Below, piece after piece: positions 8,339 to 17,250 of a stretch of DNA of 39,575 nucleotides. The number at the start of each line of letters is the position of its first letter. Within the stretch, counting starts at the first letter, position 1. The notes under the pieces are model-generated. The model was not told the DNA's origin, ran no database searches, and saw only the letters and a program-made list of their open reading frames with translations. Origin of the DNA: Lachnospiraceae bacterium. Its GTDB lineage: Bacteria; Bacillota; Clostridia; Lachnospirales; Lachnospiraceae. The translations under genes and the position numbers were made by a program. The DNA lies in the NCBI GenBank assembly GCA_017436865.1, contig JAFSCH010000027.1, forward strand, positions 1 to 39,575, in the 5' to 3' direction.

Positions 8339-9528
8339 TAATCAAAAATTTCCACTCCTCTATATCTTGCAATAGCCGCTACATCTTTGTCTCCACGTCC
8401 TGAAATATTCACTACAATAATCTGATCTTTCCCCATTGTTGGCGCTAACTTTTTCGCATGGGCTACAGCATGAGAACTCTCGATTGCAGGTATAATGCCC
8501 TCTGTTCTCGAAAGATACTCAAAGGCTTCCACCGCTTCTGTATCCGTAACCGGTACATATTCTGCCCTTCCTGTTTCATGCAGATTGGCATGTTCCGGTC
8601 CGATTCCCGGATAATCAAGCCCTGCAGATATGGAATATACTGGTGCTATCTGCCCATACTCATTCTGGCAAAACAGTGATTTCATACCATGAAAAATGCC
8701 TACACTTCCTGTCGCAATCGTTGCTGCATTTTTCGGATTTTCTACTCCTAGTCCTGCTGCCTCGCAACCTATTAATCTCACACTTGTATGCGGAATGAAT
8801 TCATAAAAAGCTCCCATTGCATTACTTCCACCACCCACACAGGCAATCACGGCATCTGGCAGTTTACCTTCTGCTTCCTGTAGCTGTTCCTTGATTTCTT
8901 CACCGATGATTTTCTGAAAATCTCTTACCATCATCGGAAATGGATGTGGCCCCATAACAGAACCTAATACATATAAGGTATCATCCATTCTAGATGCCCA
9001 TTCTCTCATCGTCTCATTTACGGCATCCTTCAAAGTCATCGTTCCCGTCATAACAGGATGTACCTTTGCACCTAACAGCTCCATTCGATAGCAATTTAAT
9101 GCCTGTCTGTCCGTATCCTCTTTTCCCATAAAAATCTCACATTCCATATCCATTAACGCTGCCGCGGTAGCCGTTGCCACTCCATGCTGACCTGCTCCTG
9201 TTTCTGCAATGACACGCTTTTTCCCCATTTTCTTTGCCAGTAAAACCTGACCTAGTACATTATTAATCTTATGAGAACCCGTATGGTTCAAGTCTTCACG
9301 TTTCAAATATATCTTGGCTCCACCTAAATCCTTTGTCATTTTCTCGGCATAATATAATAAGGATGGTCTTCCTGCATACTTTGTGAGCAAGTCATGCAGT
9401 TCCTTCTGAAACTCTGGTTCATTCTTATAATACTCATACGCAGCCTCTACCTCATTTACTGCTGGAATCAATGTTTCCGGTATATACTGCCCGCCGTATA
9501 ATCCAAATCTTCCTTTTTTCTGTTCCAT
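8338..9528 (-). CDS. trpB: Tryptophan synthase beta subunit
   Basis: PLP enzyme that joins indole and serine to give tryptophan. The PLP lysine lies in HTGSHKINN, the phosphate-binding loop is GGGSNAMG, and the N-terminus ([15 protein letters not shown]) is the classical TrpB1 form that pairs with TrpA. The length of 396 residues is typical. The stop codon begins the long hairpin before trpA. It lies 29 bases downstream of trpF in the operon. Confidence 0.98.
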   Translation of the reverse strand: MEQKKGRFGLYGGQYIPETLIPAVNEVEAAYEYYKNEPEFQKELHDLLTKYAGRPSLLYYAEKMTKDLGGAKIYLKREDLNHTGSHKINNVLGQVLLAKKMGKKRVIAETGAGQHGVATATAAALMDMECEIFMGKEDTDRQALNCYRMELLGAKVHPVMTGTMTLKDAVNETMREWASRMDDTLYVLGSVMGPHPFPMMVRDFQKIIGEEIKEQLQEAEGKLPDAVIACVGGGSNAMGAFYEFIPHTSVRLIGCEAAGLGVENPKNAATIATGSVGIFHGMKSLFCQNEYGQIAPVYSISAGLDYPGIGPEHANLHETGRAEYVPVTDTEAVEAFEYLSRTEGIIPAIESSHAVAHAKKLAPTMGKDQIIVVNISGRGDKDVAAIARYRGVEIFD

Positions 9529-9558
9529 TGTTATCGTTCCTTTCTATACCATTCCTAT

Positions 9559-10191
9559 CTAATTTTTTGCACGTACCTGCCTTATAAATTTCTGCACTTT
9601 CTCTTCATCCTTCTTATTATCATTCTCCACTCCACTACTAACATCCACTCCATAGCACGCCACTTCATGAAACACCCTATCCACATTCTCTAAGGTAAGA
9701 CCTCCTGCTATAAAAAAAGGCTTATCTACTGCTTCTTCCTCAAGTGCCTGTTTCAAAACATCAAGTTCAAAGCATTCTCCACTTCCTCCATAGCTCTCTT
9801 TTTTATAAGTATCAAACAACAAAAAGTCTGCATCCGCTTGCATTTCCCTTTTTACCTGCCCTACATTCTGCACTTTTATCACCTTTATAATAGGTTTCTT
9901 GCATTTTTCTCTTAATTCTTTTATGTATTGATTATCTTCTTCCCCATGGAGCTGTACTACGTCCAAAATACCTTGCTTACACAATGAAACGATATACTGC
10001 TGTGGCTCATTCACAAAGACACCTACTGTCTGAATACGTGGATCCAATTGTTCTTTCATCTTTTTTGCCTGCGCATCATTTACCTGTCTCTTAGATGGCG
10101 CAAAGACAAATCCTACATATTCTGGCAAATATTTATTCACAAGACTGATTTCTTCCAGCGTCTTCAATCCACATATTTTTACCTTTGTCAT
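9559..10191 (-). CDS. trpF: Phosphoribosylanthranilate isomerase
   Basis: Isomerises phosphoribosylanthranilate to the enol ribulose form (third step after anthranilate). The N-terminal KICGLK motif carries the catalytic Cys, and FLLFDT carries the catalytic Asp. The C-terminal phosphate-binding segments FIAGGL and GVDVSSGVE are present. At 210 residues it is the monofunctional form. GGGAG lies about 8 bases before the ATG, and trpC ends only 2 bases upstream. Confidence 0.97.
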   Translation of the reverse strand: MTKVKICGLKTLEEISLVNKYLPEYVGFVFAPSKRQVNDAQAKKMKEQLDPRIQTVGVFVNEPQQYIVSLCKQGILDVVQLHGEEDNQYIKELREKCKKPIIKVIKVQNVGQVKREMQADADFLLFDTYKKESYGGSGECFELDVLKQALEEEAVDKPFFIAGGLTLENVDRVFHEVACYGVDVSSGVENDNKKDEEKVQKFIRQVRAKN

Positions 10192-10193
10192 AT

Positions 10194-11003
10194 CTAACTC
10201 CCTTCACGTGCTCTCGCCTCTCCTCTAAGCTCTGCAAGCATTGCCCTCTTATCTAAGCTTCTCATTAAAGTCTCCCCTATTAATACACCATTCACTCTGT
10301 GCTCGTGTAACGTTTGAACATCCTCTGCCGTCTTAATTCCACTTTCTGCCACAAATAAAATATCGCTTGGTATTTTATCTCTTAACCGTATACTATTTTG
10401 AATATCTACTGTAAAATCTCTCAAATCACGATTATTTACACCAATTAATCGTGCCTTAGCATTCATAGCACTTGTTATTTCTTTTTCGTTATGCACCTCT
10501 ACCAAAGTGGAAAGTCCTAGCTTATCACATATTTCTATATATCTTTTTATTGTGCTTTCATCTAACAAAGCTACTATTAGCAAAACACAGGAAGCTCCAA
10601 GAACCTTCGCTTCATATATCATATATTCATCAATAAGAAAGTCCTTTCGAATGGTAGGTATGGAAACCTTTTGGCTTATCTTCTTTAAATAACTATCGTT
10701 TCCTTTGAAATATTCCGGCTCTGTTAGTACAGAAATACAATCTGCACCAGCCTTCTCGTATTCTGTTGCTATCTCCAAATAAGGAAATTCTTTCACTATC
10801 AGCCCCTTGGATGGAGATGCCCTTTTTATCTCGCAGATAAAACTAATATCCGATTTTGCAATTGCCTGTTCAAAAGGGAACGTGAATTCTGCCTCTGCTT
10901 TAGCAAGTTCCATTGCCTTTTCCTTTATCTTTTCAAAAGGTATTTCTTTTTTCTTTGCTTCTATTCTTTTTCTTGTTGTAAATGCGATATCATCTAAAAT
11001 CAT
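10194..11003 (-). CDS. trpC: Indole-3-glycerol phosphate synthase
   Basis: Closes the indole ring to give indole-3-glycerol phosphate. Signatures are FICEIKRASPSKG with the catalytic Lys, IRKDFLIDEYMIYEA, the Glu-bearing LVEVHNE, GVNNRDL and the phosphate loop VAESGI. At 269 residues it is monofunctional. The start has GAGGA about 8 bases upstream. It is separated from trpD by 3 bases and from trpF by 2, so the three genes are almost certainly translated from one message. Confidence 0.97.
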   Translation of the reverse strand: MILDDIAFTTRKRIEAKKKEIPFEKIKEKAMELAKAEAEFTFPFEQAIAKSDISFICEIKRASPSKGLIVKEFPYLEIATEYEKAGADCISVLTEPEYFKGNDSYLKKISQKVSIPTIRKDFLIDEYMIYEAKVLGASCVLLIVALLDESTIKRYIEICDKLGLSTLVEVHNEKEITSAMNAKARLIGVNNRDLRDFTVDIQNSIRLRDKIPSDILFVAESGIKTAEDVQTLHEHRVNGVLIGETLMRSLDKRAMLAELRGEARAREGS

Positions 11004-11006
11004 GTT

Positions 11007-12020
11007 TTATTCCTCATTGGTTAAGGCTATAAACTCTTCCAGCTTTGCATATGCCTTTCCGCTTTCTATGGTATTTCTAGCAATTTGTATTCCGTCTGCA
11101 ATCGTAATGCCCTCTTGCATGAGATATATTCCAACCCCTGCATTTAGCAATACCGCATCTGCTTTTGCCCCTGTTTCTTCACCTTTTAATATTTTCTTTG
11201 CAATCTCTGCATTTACTGTTGGATTTCCTCCTACAAGTTCTTCCTTTTTACACCTTTTAAATCCAAACTGCTCTGGTGTAATCTCGTAACGTCGAAACTC
11301 TCCATGCTTTAATTCCACGCAAATCGTATCGCTACTTAATGAAATCTCATCCAGCCCATCCTTCCCAAATACAACCATTGCTCTCTCTACTCCTAGCTTA
11401 TGCAATACCTGCGCCATCGGCTCTATCAGTTTTTCATCATAAACGCCTAACAGCTCATGGTTTGCTCCTGCCGGATTTGCAAGTGGTCCAAGAATATTAA
11501 ATACCGTTCTATAACCTAATGCTTTGCGCACTGGTCCGACAAAACGCATGGCTGAATGATATTTTTGTGCAAACATAAAACAGATATTACTTTGATTTAA
11601 AATCTTTGCATTTTTCTCAGGAGCTATATCAAGCTTCACACCTAACGCCTCTAAGCAGTCTGCTGCACCTGACTTACTTGATACACTTCGGTTCCCATGC
11701 TTACCAACCTTAAACCCTGCTGCCGCAACCACAATACTTGCAGTTGTACTAATATTAATGCTATTTGCTTCATCTCCACCAGTTCCTACAATTTCAAGCA
11801 AATCTCCGTCATACTTAAGCTTTACCCCTGCTGCCCTCATTCCTTTTGCAAATGCAGAAATCTCTTCTACCGTTTCGCCTTTTATACGAAGTGCTGTAAG
11901 AAAGGCCGCCATATTCGTTTCTGCCGCCTGACCTGTCATAATTTCGTTCATAACCTGTTCTGCTTCCTCTTCTGTAAGGTTTCTGTTCTCTATTATTTTT
12001 TTGGTTGCTTCCTGAATCAT
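11007..12020 (-). CDS. trpD: Anthranilate phosphoribosyltransferase
   Basis: Transfers the phosphoribosyl group of PRPP to anthranilate. The glycine-rich PRPP motif GTGGD, then [16 protein letters not shown] and the downstream FGKDGLDE segment with metal-binding acids are all present. At 337 residues it is a stand-alone TrpD with no fused glutaminase. The glutaminase is the separate TrpG. AAGGAAG lies about 9 bases before the start. The cupin gene ends 34 bases upstream. Confidence 0.97.
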   Translation of the reverse strand: MIQEATKKIIENRNLTEEEAEQVMNEIMTGQAAETNMAAFLTALRIKGETVEEISAFAKGMRAAGVKLKYDGDLLEIVGTGGDEANSINISTTASIVVAAAGFKVGKHGNRSVSSKSGAADCLEALGVKLDIAPEKNAKILNQSNICFMFAQKYHSAMRFVGPVRKALGYRTVFNILGPLANPAGANHELLGVYDEKLIEPMAQVLHKLGVERAMVVFGKDGLDEISLSSDTICVELKHGEFRRYEITPEQFGFKRCKKEELVGGNPTVNAEIAKKILKGEETGAKADAVLLNAGVGIYLMQEGITIADGIQIARNTIESGKAYAKLEEFIALTNEE

Positions 12021-12054
12021 ATTGCTTACTTCCTTTCTTTATATATTTTTTGTA

Positions 12055-12366
12055 TTAGTCTCTTACCGATATACCAAGCATCACTGTTTCTTCTGATGCA
12101 TGATTCCATACTGCATGTGGAATCGTTCCCTTTACAAGAAATGCCTCATCCTTTTTTAGCGTAATTTCCTCCTCTCCCAATAAAATCCGTGCTTCTCCTT
12201 TGGTTACAATAAATAAATGATTATGCTCATGCGTATGTAATTGTGTAGGTCCTCCACCGTGTAAGTCGATATATGCAATCGAGCCATCTATAATCGTTCC
12301 TATTTCTCCAAATAATTTCTTTGCCTTAAAGTGAATATGATTCGGCGGTGTTACAAACTTATCCAT
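12055..12366 (-). CDS. Small cupin-domain protein inside the trp operon
   Basis: Single-domain cupin of 103 residues and unknown role. Motif 1 reads HTHEHNHLFIVTKG. It has the HxH pair, but the usual metal-binding Glu is replaced by His. Motif 2, PHAVWN, supplies a further His and the conserved Asn, so a metal site rich in His is expected. It has no signal peptide and no partner domain. It lies 10 bases after trpG and 34 bases before trpD with its own GAGGAG site, so it is co-transcribed with the trp genes. Possible roles are a small-molecule sensor or an enzyme acting on an aromatic intermediate. Sequence does not decide between them. Confidence 0.85.
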   Translation of the reverse strand: MDKFVTPPNHIHFKAKKLFGEIGTIIDGSIAYIDLHGGGPTQLHTHEHNHLFIVTKGEARILLGEEEITLKKDEAFLVKGTIPHAVWNHASEETVMLGISVRD

Positions 12367-12376
12367 TCTTTTCTCC

Positions 12377-12958
12377 TCATTTCTCTATTTCCAAAAAATT
12401 TGTTAATATTATCCTTCCCTGCGGTGTCATAATAGACTCCGGATGAAATTGCACTCCATATAGTTCAGCTGACTCATGTTTTACTGCCATAACCTCACCA
12501 TTTTCGTCCTCTGCGATTACTTTTAAAATCTTTGGGACATATCGTTTTTCGGCCACCAACGAATGATACCTCGCCACGTTAATCTCTTTGGGCATATTTT
12601 TGAAAAGAGCTATCTTGTTATCTATTCTGACCTTACTCTGTTTCCCATGCATAAGCTGCCTTGCATAAGTAATTCTTCCTCCAAAACTTTCGCAGATGGC
12701 CTGATGCCCAAGACATACACCAAGCAAAGGGATTCTTCCTTGTACTTTTTGAATTAGTTCTTCACATATCCCTGCTTCGTTTGGTTTTCCCGGTCCGGGC
12801 GAAAGTACGATATGAGAAGGGTTTAATTCTAACACTTCTTCTATGGTCATCTCATCATTACGGATAACCTTTATTTCGTCTTCCTTCCCCGTTATCTCTC
12901 CCAGCATTTGTACAAGATTAAAGGAAAAGCTGTCATAATTATCCACTACTACTATCAT
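12377..12958 (-). CDS. trpG: Anthranilate synthase glutaminase subunit
   Basis: Class I glutamine amidotransferase that supplies ammonia to TrpE. The nucleophile Cys lies in GVCLGHQAI and the His-Glu dyad in VQFHPES. At 193 residues it is the stand-alone form. The ATG overlaps the trpE stop codon by four bases (ATGA), giving coupled 1:1 synthesis. It could also serve 4-amino-4-deoxychorismate synthesis in organisms with only one such glutaminase, but operon placement points to tryptophan. Confidence 0.96.
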   Translation of the reverse strand: MIVVVDNYDSFSFNLVQMLGEITGKEDEIKVIRNDEMTIEEVLELNPSHIVLSPGPGKPNEAGICEELIQKVQGRIPLLGVCLGHQAICESFGGRITYARQLMHGKQSKVRIDNKIALFKNMPKEINVARYHSLVAEKRYVPKILKVIAEDENGEVMAVKHESAELYGVQFHPESIMTPQGRIILTNFLEIEK

Positions 12959-14412
12959 CTCCCATATACCTCCTGTGTCTGCTTCATCGCTTCGATAACT
13001 GCTCCTGCCTTATTTCCACATTCCTCATATTCTTTTTCTGGTATGGAATCTGCTACCACTCCTGCCCCAGCCTGAACAAATACCTTGTTCCCTTTCTTCA
13101 CAGCTGTTCGAATCGCAATACATACATCTAAATTCCCGCTAAAATCGAGATATCCGATTGCTCCTCCATAAACACCCCTTGCAACAGGTTCTAATTCATC
13201 AATAATCTCACACGCCCGAAACTTCGGTGCTCCTGATAACGTTCCTGCCGGCAGCAGTGCTTCTATCGTATCGTAACAAGTCTTTCCTTTTGCAAGTTTC
13301 CCTGTCACAACACTGGCAATGTGCATTACTTTTGAAAATTTGTGAATCGCCATATACTCATCAACCTTAACCGTTCCATATTCTGCTATTTTTCCTATGT
13401 CATTCCTTGCAAGATCAACTAACATATTGTGTTCTGCGCATTCTTTTTCATCTGCTAAAAGCTCTTTCTCTAATGCTTCATCTTCTGCTTTTCCACCGCC
13501 TCTTTTTCTAGTTCCAGCAACCGGAAAGGTCCTTAGTTCGCCATTTGTAAGCTTTATCATCGTTTCTGGTGATGTTCCTGCTATCTGCATATCCTGTAAT
13601 TGTATGTAGTACATATAAGGAGAAGGATTCGTCGTTCTTAAAACTCGATATGCATTTAACAAGCTCCCCTCATAATCCGTTTCAAATCGTCTAGATATTA
13701 CTCCTTGAAAAATATCTCCCTCCTTGATGTATTCTTTTGTTTTTTCCACCATGCTACAATACTGTTCTTTTGTAAGATTACATGTAAAATGTGGTACCAC
13801 AAATGGTTCTTCATCCAGAATTGTCTCTGTTTTACGAAGTTCATCCATTACATTTTCTATTTCTTTTATTGCACGCTCATATCCTTCCTTTCCATCAGTA
13901 ATTTGGGCATTTGCAATGATAGAAACCTTATTCATAAGATGGTCAAAAGCAATTATCTTATCAAACATCATTAGTTCAAAATCATTTACATCGCTTTGTT
14001 TTATTTTCAGCTTTGGTTCTGCATACTGAATCATTTCATAGGAAAAATATCCAACGAAACCACCCGTAAAAGTAGGGAAACCTTCTATCTGAGGTGATTT
14101 GTATTCTTGTAAAAGCTTTTCTAATGCCTGCTTGGGTGTTCCAGACAAGCTTCTTACTACTCCCTTTTTCTCTATCCTTACAACTCCATTCTTACAAAAT
14201 ACAGAAAACTTTGGTCGATACCCTAAAAACGAATATCTTCCTACACTTCCACGCTCCGCACTTTCCAATAAAAAATACTGTTTATCAAGCTTTGCCAGTT
14301 TCCTCAATACAAGAATCGGTGTCATGTCATCTGCTAGTATTTCTCTACATATCGGAACATACGTATAGTCTTTTGCATACTGTATAACTTGTTCATACGT
14401 CGGTTTGTACAT
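12955..14412 (-). CDS. trpE: Anthranilate synthase component I
   Basis: Makes anthranilate from chorismate and ammonia, the first committed step. The protein is 485 residues when started at ATG 14412, which has AGGAGG 8 bases upstream. The open frame continues to 14553, but that part is the T-box terminator and antiterminator, not protein. The N-terminal LLESAERGS is the tryptophan feedback site found in inhibitable TrpE. Chorismate-binding segments [21 protein letters not shown], the metal-binding [14 protein letters not shown] and [19 protein letters not shown] follow in order. It is the first gene of the operon. Confidence 0.97.
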   Translation of the reverse strand: MYKPTYEQVIQYAKDYTYVPICREILADDMTPILVLRKLAKLDKQYFLLESAERGSVGRYSFLGYRPKFSVFCKNGVVRIEKKGVVRSLSGTPKQALEKLLQEYKSPQIEGFPTFTGGFVGYFSYEMIQYAEPKLKIKQSDVNDFELMMFDKIIAFDHLMNKVSIIANAQITDGKEGYERAIKEIENVMDELRKTETILDEEPFVVPHFTCNLTKEQYCSMVEKTKEYIKEGDIFQGVISRRFETDYEGSLLNAYRVLRTTNPSPYMYYIQLQDMQIAGTSPETMIKLTNGELRTFPVAGTRKRGGGKAEDEALEKELLADEKECAEHNMLVDLARNDIGKIAEYGTVKVDEYMAIHKFSKVMHIASVVTGKLAKGKTCYDTIEALLPAGTLSGAPKFRACEIIDELEPVARGVYGGAIGYLDFSGNLDVCIAIRTAVKKGNKVFVQAGAGVVADSIPEKEYEECGNKAGAVIEAMKQTQEVYGR

Positions 14413-14458
14413 GTTGCCATCCTCCTTCTCTCCCAGCAACGCAGCCATAGGATAATGC

Positions 14459-14771
14459 AAAAAGGCTCCCATCCTAGTATCTCTACTAGGACAGGAGCCT
14501 AAAAAAATCCAGCTACTGCGGTACCACCTAATTTGATGCACTAAAAAATGCACCCACTCTCATGAACGTACTATCATACGTCTTCCCTTGATAACGGGCG
14601 GAAATCCCGTTGGGCATTACTTAAGCTTTCAAAAAGCTCTTTACTCCCACCTTCCCAAGTCCATTCAATGTTTTTTCATCTGCTGCATCTCACCACCTGC
14701 AGCTCTCTGTAAGCCGAACCTTAAACACCTACTCCTCTTGGTCATTAGTTTAAATTTGTGTGTTCAATTTT
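14459..14771 (-). ncRNA. Tryptophan T-box leader of the trp operon
   Basis: The gap between the nitroreductase gene and trpE holds a tRNA-sensing T-box leader. On the minus strand the conserved 14-base T-box is AGGTGGTACCGCAG (14516-14529). It is followed by a strong terminator (14459-14500) with stem AGGCTCC...GGAGCCT and a run of five T. In Stem I, GAATGGAC places UGG as the specifier (bases 14661-14663), the tryptophan codon. Uncharged tRNA-Trp would stabilise the antiterminator and allow trpE to be transcribed. The acceptor-pairing tetranucleotide is UGGU. Most bacterial tRNA-Trp have G73, which would give a U-G rather than a C-G pair. Confidence 0.93.
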
Positions 14772-14777
14772 TTTCTA

Positions 14778-14806
14778 ATCATAGTCCTATCTTATGCATT
14801 TGTCAA
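14778..14806 (-). promoter_or_regulatory. Sigma-A promoter of the trp operon
   Basis: TTGACA (14801-14806) and TATGAT (14778-14783) on the minus strand are separated by 17 bases, a near-perfect housekeeping promoter. The expected start site, near 14771, begins the T-box leader. No repressor operator is obvious around it, consistent with control by the leader RNA. Confidence 0.85.
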
Positions 14807-14842
14807 GAAAAAGTTTCCTATTTCCCAAATTAATTTACAACA

Positions 14843-15385
14843 CTACAGAAATCTCACCAATTCTTCCACTTCTTTTCTCTTTGGTACAGCCGGTTCTTCA
14901 TCCGGATAACCCACAGCAATTAATGCTGCAACCTTTCTACCTTCTTCTAGTTCAATTAGTTCTGCAACCTTGTCCTCATCGAAGATTCCCATAATAACGG
15001 AACCTACACCCTTCTCATGTGCTGCAAGACAGAAGGTCTGTGTTGCAATTCCTGCATCAAAAACTTCCCAACGGTCTTCCTTACTTGTGGAATAAGAGCC
15101 ATCCTTCTCAAAACCGCTTCTGCCATGAATCATAGTTACCACAACGAGCGCTGCCGCCTTCTCAATGGTTCCCGTGTTGTAAGTAAAGCCTAATACCGCA
15201 TCATTTGCAATCTTGGATTTCAACTCAGGATTTTCCACAACAACATATCTTGTCACCTGCGTGTTCTTCCATGATGGAGCAAAGGACGCTGCCTTTACGA
15301 TTTCCCCCATAACCTCGTGACTAATTGCCTCAGCCTTGAACTTTCTTACACTTCTTCTTGTTTCGATACACTGCAAAGCCTCCAT
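14843..15385 (-). CDS. Nitroreductase family protein
   Basis: FMN-dependent oxidoreductase of the nitroreductase fold, 180 residues. The N-terminal RRSVRKFK segment binds the FMN phosphate, FAPSWKNTQ lines the flavin, and the C-terminal AVGYPDEEP region completes the fold. Members reduce quinones, nitro compounds or flavins using NAD(P)H. The substrate here is unknown. The start has AAAGGAGG about 9 bases upstream. It is upstream of and co-directional with trpE, but the trp promoter lies between them, so it is probably a separate unit. A perfect ACTGTT/AACAGT inverted repeat lies about 50 bases upstream and may be an operator. Confidence 0.87.
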   Translation of the reverse strand: MEALQCIETRRSVRKFKAEAISHEVMGEIVKAASFAPSWKNTQVTRYVVVENPELKSKIANDAVLGFTYNTGTIEKAAALVVVTMIHGRSGFEKDGSYSTSKEDRWEVFDAGIATQTFCLAAHEKGVGSVIMGIFDEDKVAELIELEEGRKVAALIAVGYPDEEPAVPKRKEVEELVRFL

Positions 15386-15434
15386 ATAAACTTCCTCCTT
15401 TTATATTATATAATTGGGCCTATACCCATAACCC

Positions 15435-15448
15435 ACTGTTCAAACAGT
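15435..15448. promoter_or_regulatory. Inverted repeat upstream of the nitroreductase gene
   Basis: ACTGTT CA AACAGT (15435-15448) has two perfect 6-base arms. It lies between the SufB stop codon and the nitroreductase start codon. The spacing is suitable for a dimeric repressor, but no regulator gene is next to it and chance cannot be excluded. Confidence 0.25.
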
Positions 15449-15484
15449 ACTTAGCATTTACCTCCAACAATTACACCCGTATTA

Positions 15485-16402
15485 CTATTTTAAAAATCCG
15501 TTAACAATCTGTTCCTCTGCCTCTTCCTCAGTTAATCCTAAAGTCATCAGCTTAATCAACTGTTCTCCTGCAATCTTACCAATTGCAGCTTCGTGAATCA
15601 GACTTGCATCTACATGATTTGCTGTTACAACAGGTATCGCTTTTACCTTTGCCTGATCCATAATAATGGCATCACATTCGGAATGCCCTGCACACTGATT
15701 ATTTCCTGTTATCTCAGAATAGAATATCTGAACAGACTCACCCTTTGCTACCGATCTGGAAGATACCGTTGCACTAGAGCCTTCTCCATTCATGTCAATG
15801 TAGAATTTTGTTTCTGCAGTCTGTGTTCCATGAGTCATAATCTTTTCCTTAGTAACAAGACTTGCGCCTGCTGCCAAGGTTGCTCTTGTCTCACGCACGG
15901 TAGAATCCACACCTTTTATCTGTACAGACTCCATCTCCATATAACTATTCTCATCCATTTCAATAATTGTCTGCGGATTTAAGATTCGATGTCCTTTGCC
16001 ATCACCCTCACCATAGTGCTTTTCCACATAACGAACCTTTGAATTCTTACCAATGTAGAAAGAGTGAATACCATCATGCTGACTGTCCTGTTCTCCACAG
16101 TTGTGAATGCCACAGCCTGCAATAATCGTCACATCACAATCATCCCCAATGTGAAAATCGTTATATACAACTTCCTTTAAACCTGCTTTCGCTAAAATCA
16201 CAGGAATATGAAGGCTTTCCTTCTTAGTTCCCGGCTTAATAATAATATCAATACCATTCTTATCCGTTTTGGTAACAATATCAATATTCTCTGTTGTTCT
16301 TCTTCCGGCACTTTCTCCGTCAGAACGTATATTGTAAGCTCCCTCAGGCACCTCATGCAAATCAGCTACCTGAAGCAATAAATTCTTTTGAATCTCATCC
16401 AT
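15485..16402 (-). CDS. sufB: SufB/SufD-family Fe-S assembly scaffold (minimal system)
   Basis: SufB/SufD-fold protein of 305 residues, shorter than the canonical SufB (about 470) and SufD (about 420). The beta-helix core carries the conserved GAGASLVTKEKIMTHG-like region, ISRSVA-type SSRSVAKGESVQIFYSEI, NHVDASLIHEAAIGKI and a C-terminal LMTLGLTEEEAEEQIVNGFL. It overlaps sufC by 8 bases (ATGGATGA) and has AGGAGG 9 bases before the start. With only one scaffold and one ATPase, this matches the compact two-gene systems (SmsCB type) described in archaea and anaerobic bacteria, thought to assemble Fe-S clusters as a B2C2 complex. No sufU, sufS or sufD is adjacent. The function is inferred from family. 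Confidence 0.88.
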   Translation of the reverse strand: MDEIQKNLLLQVADLHEVPEGAYNIRSDGESAGRRTTENIDIVTKTDKNGIDIIIKPGTKKESLHIPVILAKAGLKEVVYNDFHIGDDCDVTIIAGCGIHNCGEQDSQHDGIHSFYIGKNSKVRYVEKHYGEGDGKGHRILNPQTIIEMDENSYMEMESVQIKGVDSTVRETRATLAAGASLVTKEKIMTHGTQTAETKFYIDMNGEGSSATVSSRSVAKGESVQIFYSEITGNNQCAGHSECDAIIMDQAKVKAIPVVTANHVDASLIHEAAIGKIAGEQLIKLMTLGLTEEEAEEQIVNGFLK

Positions 16403-17123
16403 GGATACAACCTCCTGACTTGTGTCTGCAATTCATACTGCCATTTAACAGCTCTGGAAGAATATCTTCCTTGTTGCCCACCTTACTAACCGAACCATTT
16501 GCAATGACAATAATTTTATCTGCAATGTCCAAGATTCTCTCCTGATGGGAAATAATTACAATCGAACCATTTGTTTTTTCATGCATCTGCTCAAATACCT
16601 GAATCAGATTATTGAAGCTCCACAAATCAATTCCTGCCTCCGGCTCGTCAAAAACAGACAACTTCGTGCCCCTTGCCATAACAGTTGCTATCTCAATACG
16701 CTTTAATTCTCCTCCGGAAAGACTTCCATTTACCTCACGGTTGATGTATTCACGTGCACAAAGTCCCACCTCTGACAGGTACTGGCAGGCATCTTCAATA
16801 CTTACATTTTTTCCAGATGCCAATCGAATCAAATCCAACACTGTGATTCCCTTAAATCTTACCGGCTGCTGAAAAGCAAAGCTAATTCCCAATTTCGCAC
16901 GTTCTGTAATCGACATATTGGTAATATCCTCACCATCCATCAGAATTTGTCCTTCTGTTGGTTTAATAATTCCTGCTATCATTTTTGCCAAAGTCGACTT
17001 TCCGCCTCCATTTGGTCCTGTGATGGCTGTAAATCTATCCTCTATCTTTACATTAATATGATTGAGTATCTCTTTTTTGTTTCCATCATCCACATGATAA
17101 GAAACATTTTTTAGTTCTAACAT
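16395..17123 (-). CDS. sufC: SufC-like ABC ATPase of the Fe-S assembly system
   Basis: Soluble ABC-type ATPase that drives the SufB scaffold. The Walker A is TGPNGGGKST, the signature is LSGGELKR, and the Walker B plus following loop is VFDEPEAGIDLWSF, which is characteristic of SufC rather than transporters. It has no membrane domain. ATG at 17123 was chosen over one 21 bases upstream because GGAGG lies 9 bases before it and the protein then starts MLELKNVSY like its relatives. It is the first gene of a two-gene unit with sufB. Confidence 0.92.
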   Translation of the reverse strand: MLELKNVSYHVDDGNKKEILNHINVKIEDRFTAITGPNGGGKSTLAKMIAGIIKPTEGQILMDGEDITNMSITERAKLGISFAFQQPVRFKGITVLDLIRLASGKNVSIEDACQYLSEVGLCAREYINREVNGSLSGGELKRIEIATVMARGTKLSVFDEPEAGIDLWSFNNLIQVFEQMHEKTNGSIVIISHQERILDIADKIIVIANGSVSKVGNKEDILPELLNGSMNCRHKSGGCIHG

Positions 17124-17250
17124 GCAATAAAACCTCCATCGCATTTATCTTCTTTTATCCTACTTCACTGCTATGATTATACTCAATTTTTTGAATAATT
17201 GCATTAATATTTTCCAAATAACGTAAAATATTTTACTCTTCTATCTTCTC

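Noticed and set aside
14413-14553. Open frame extending the trpE product by 47 residues
   Set aside because: The region is the T-box antiterminator and terminator. A strong AGGAGG site supports ATG 14412.
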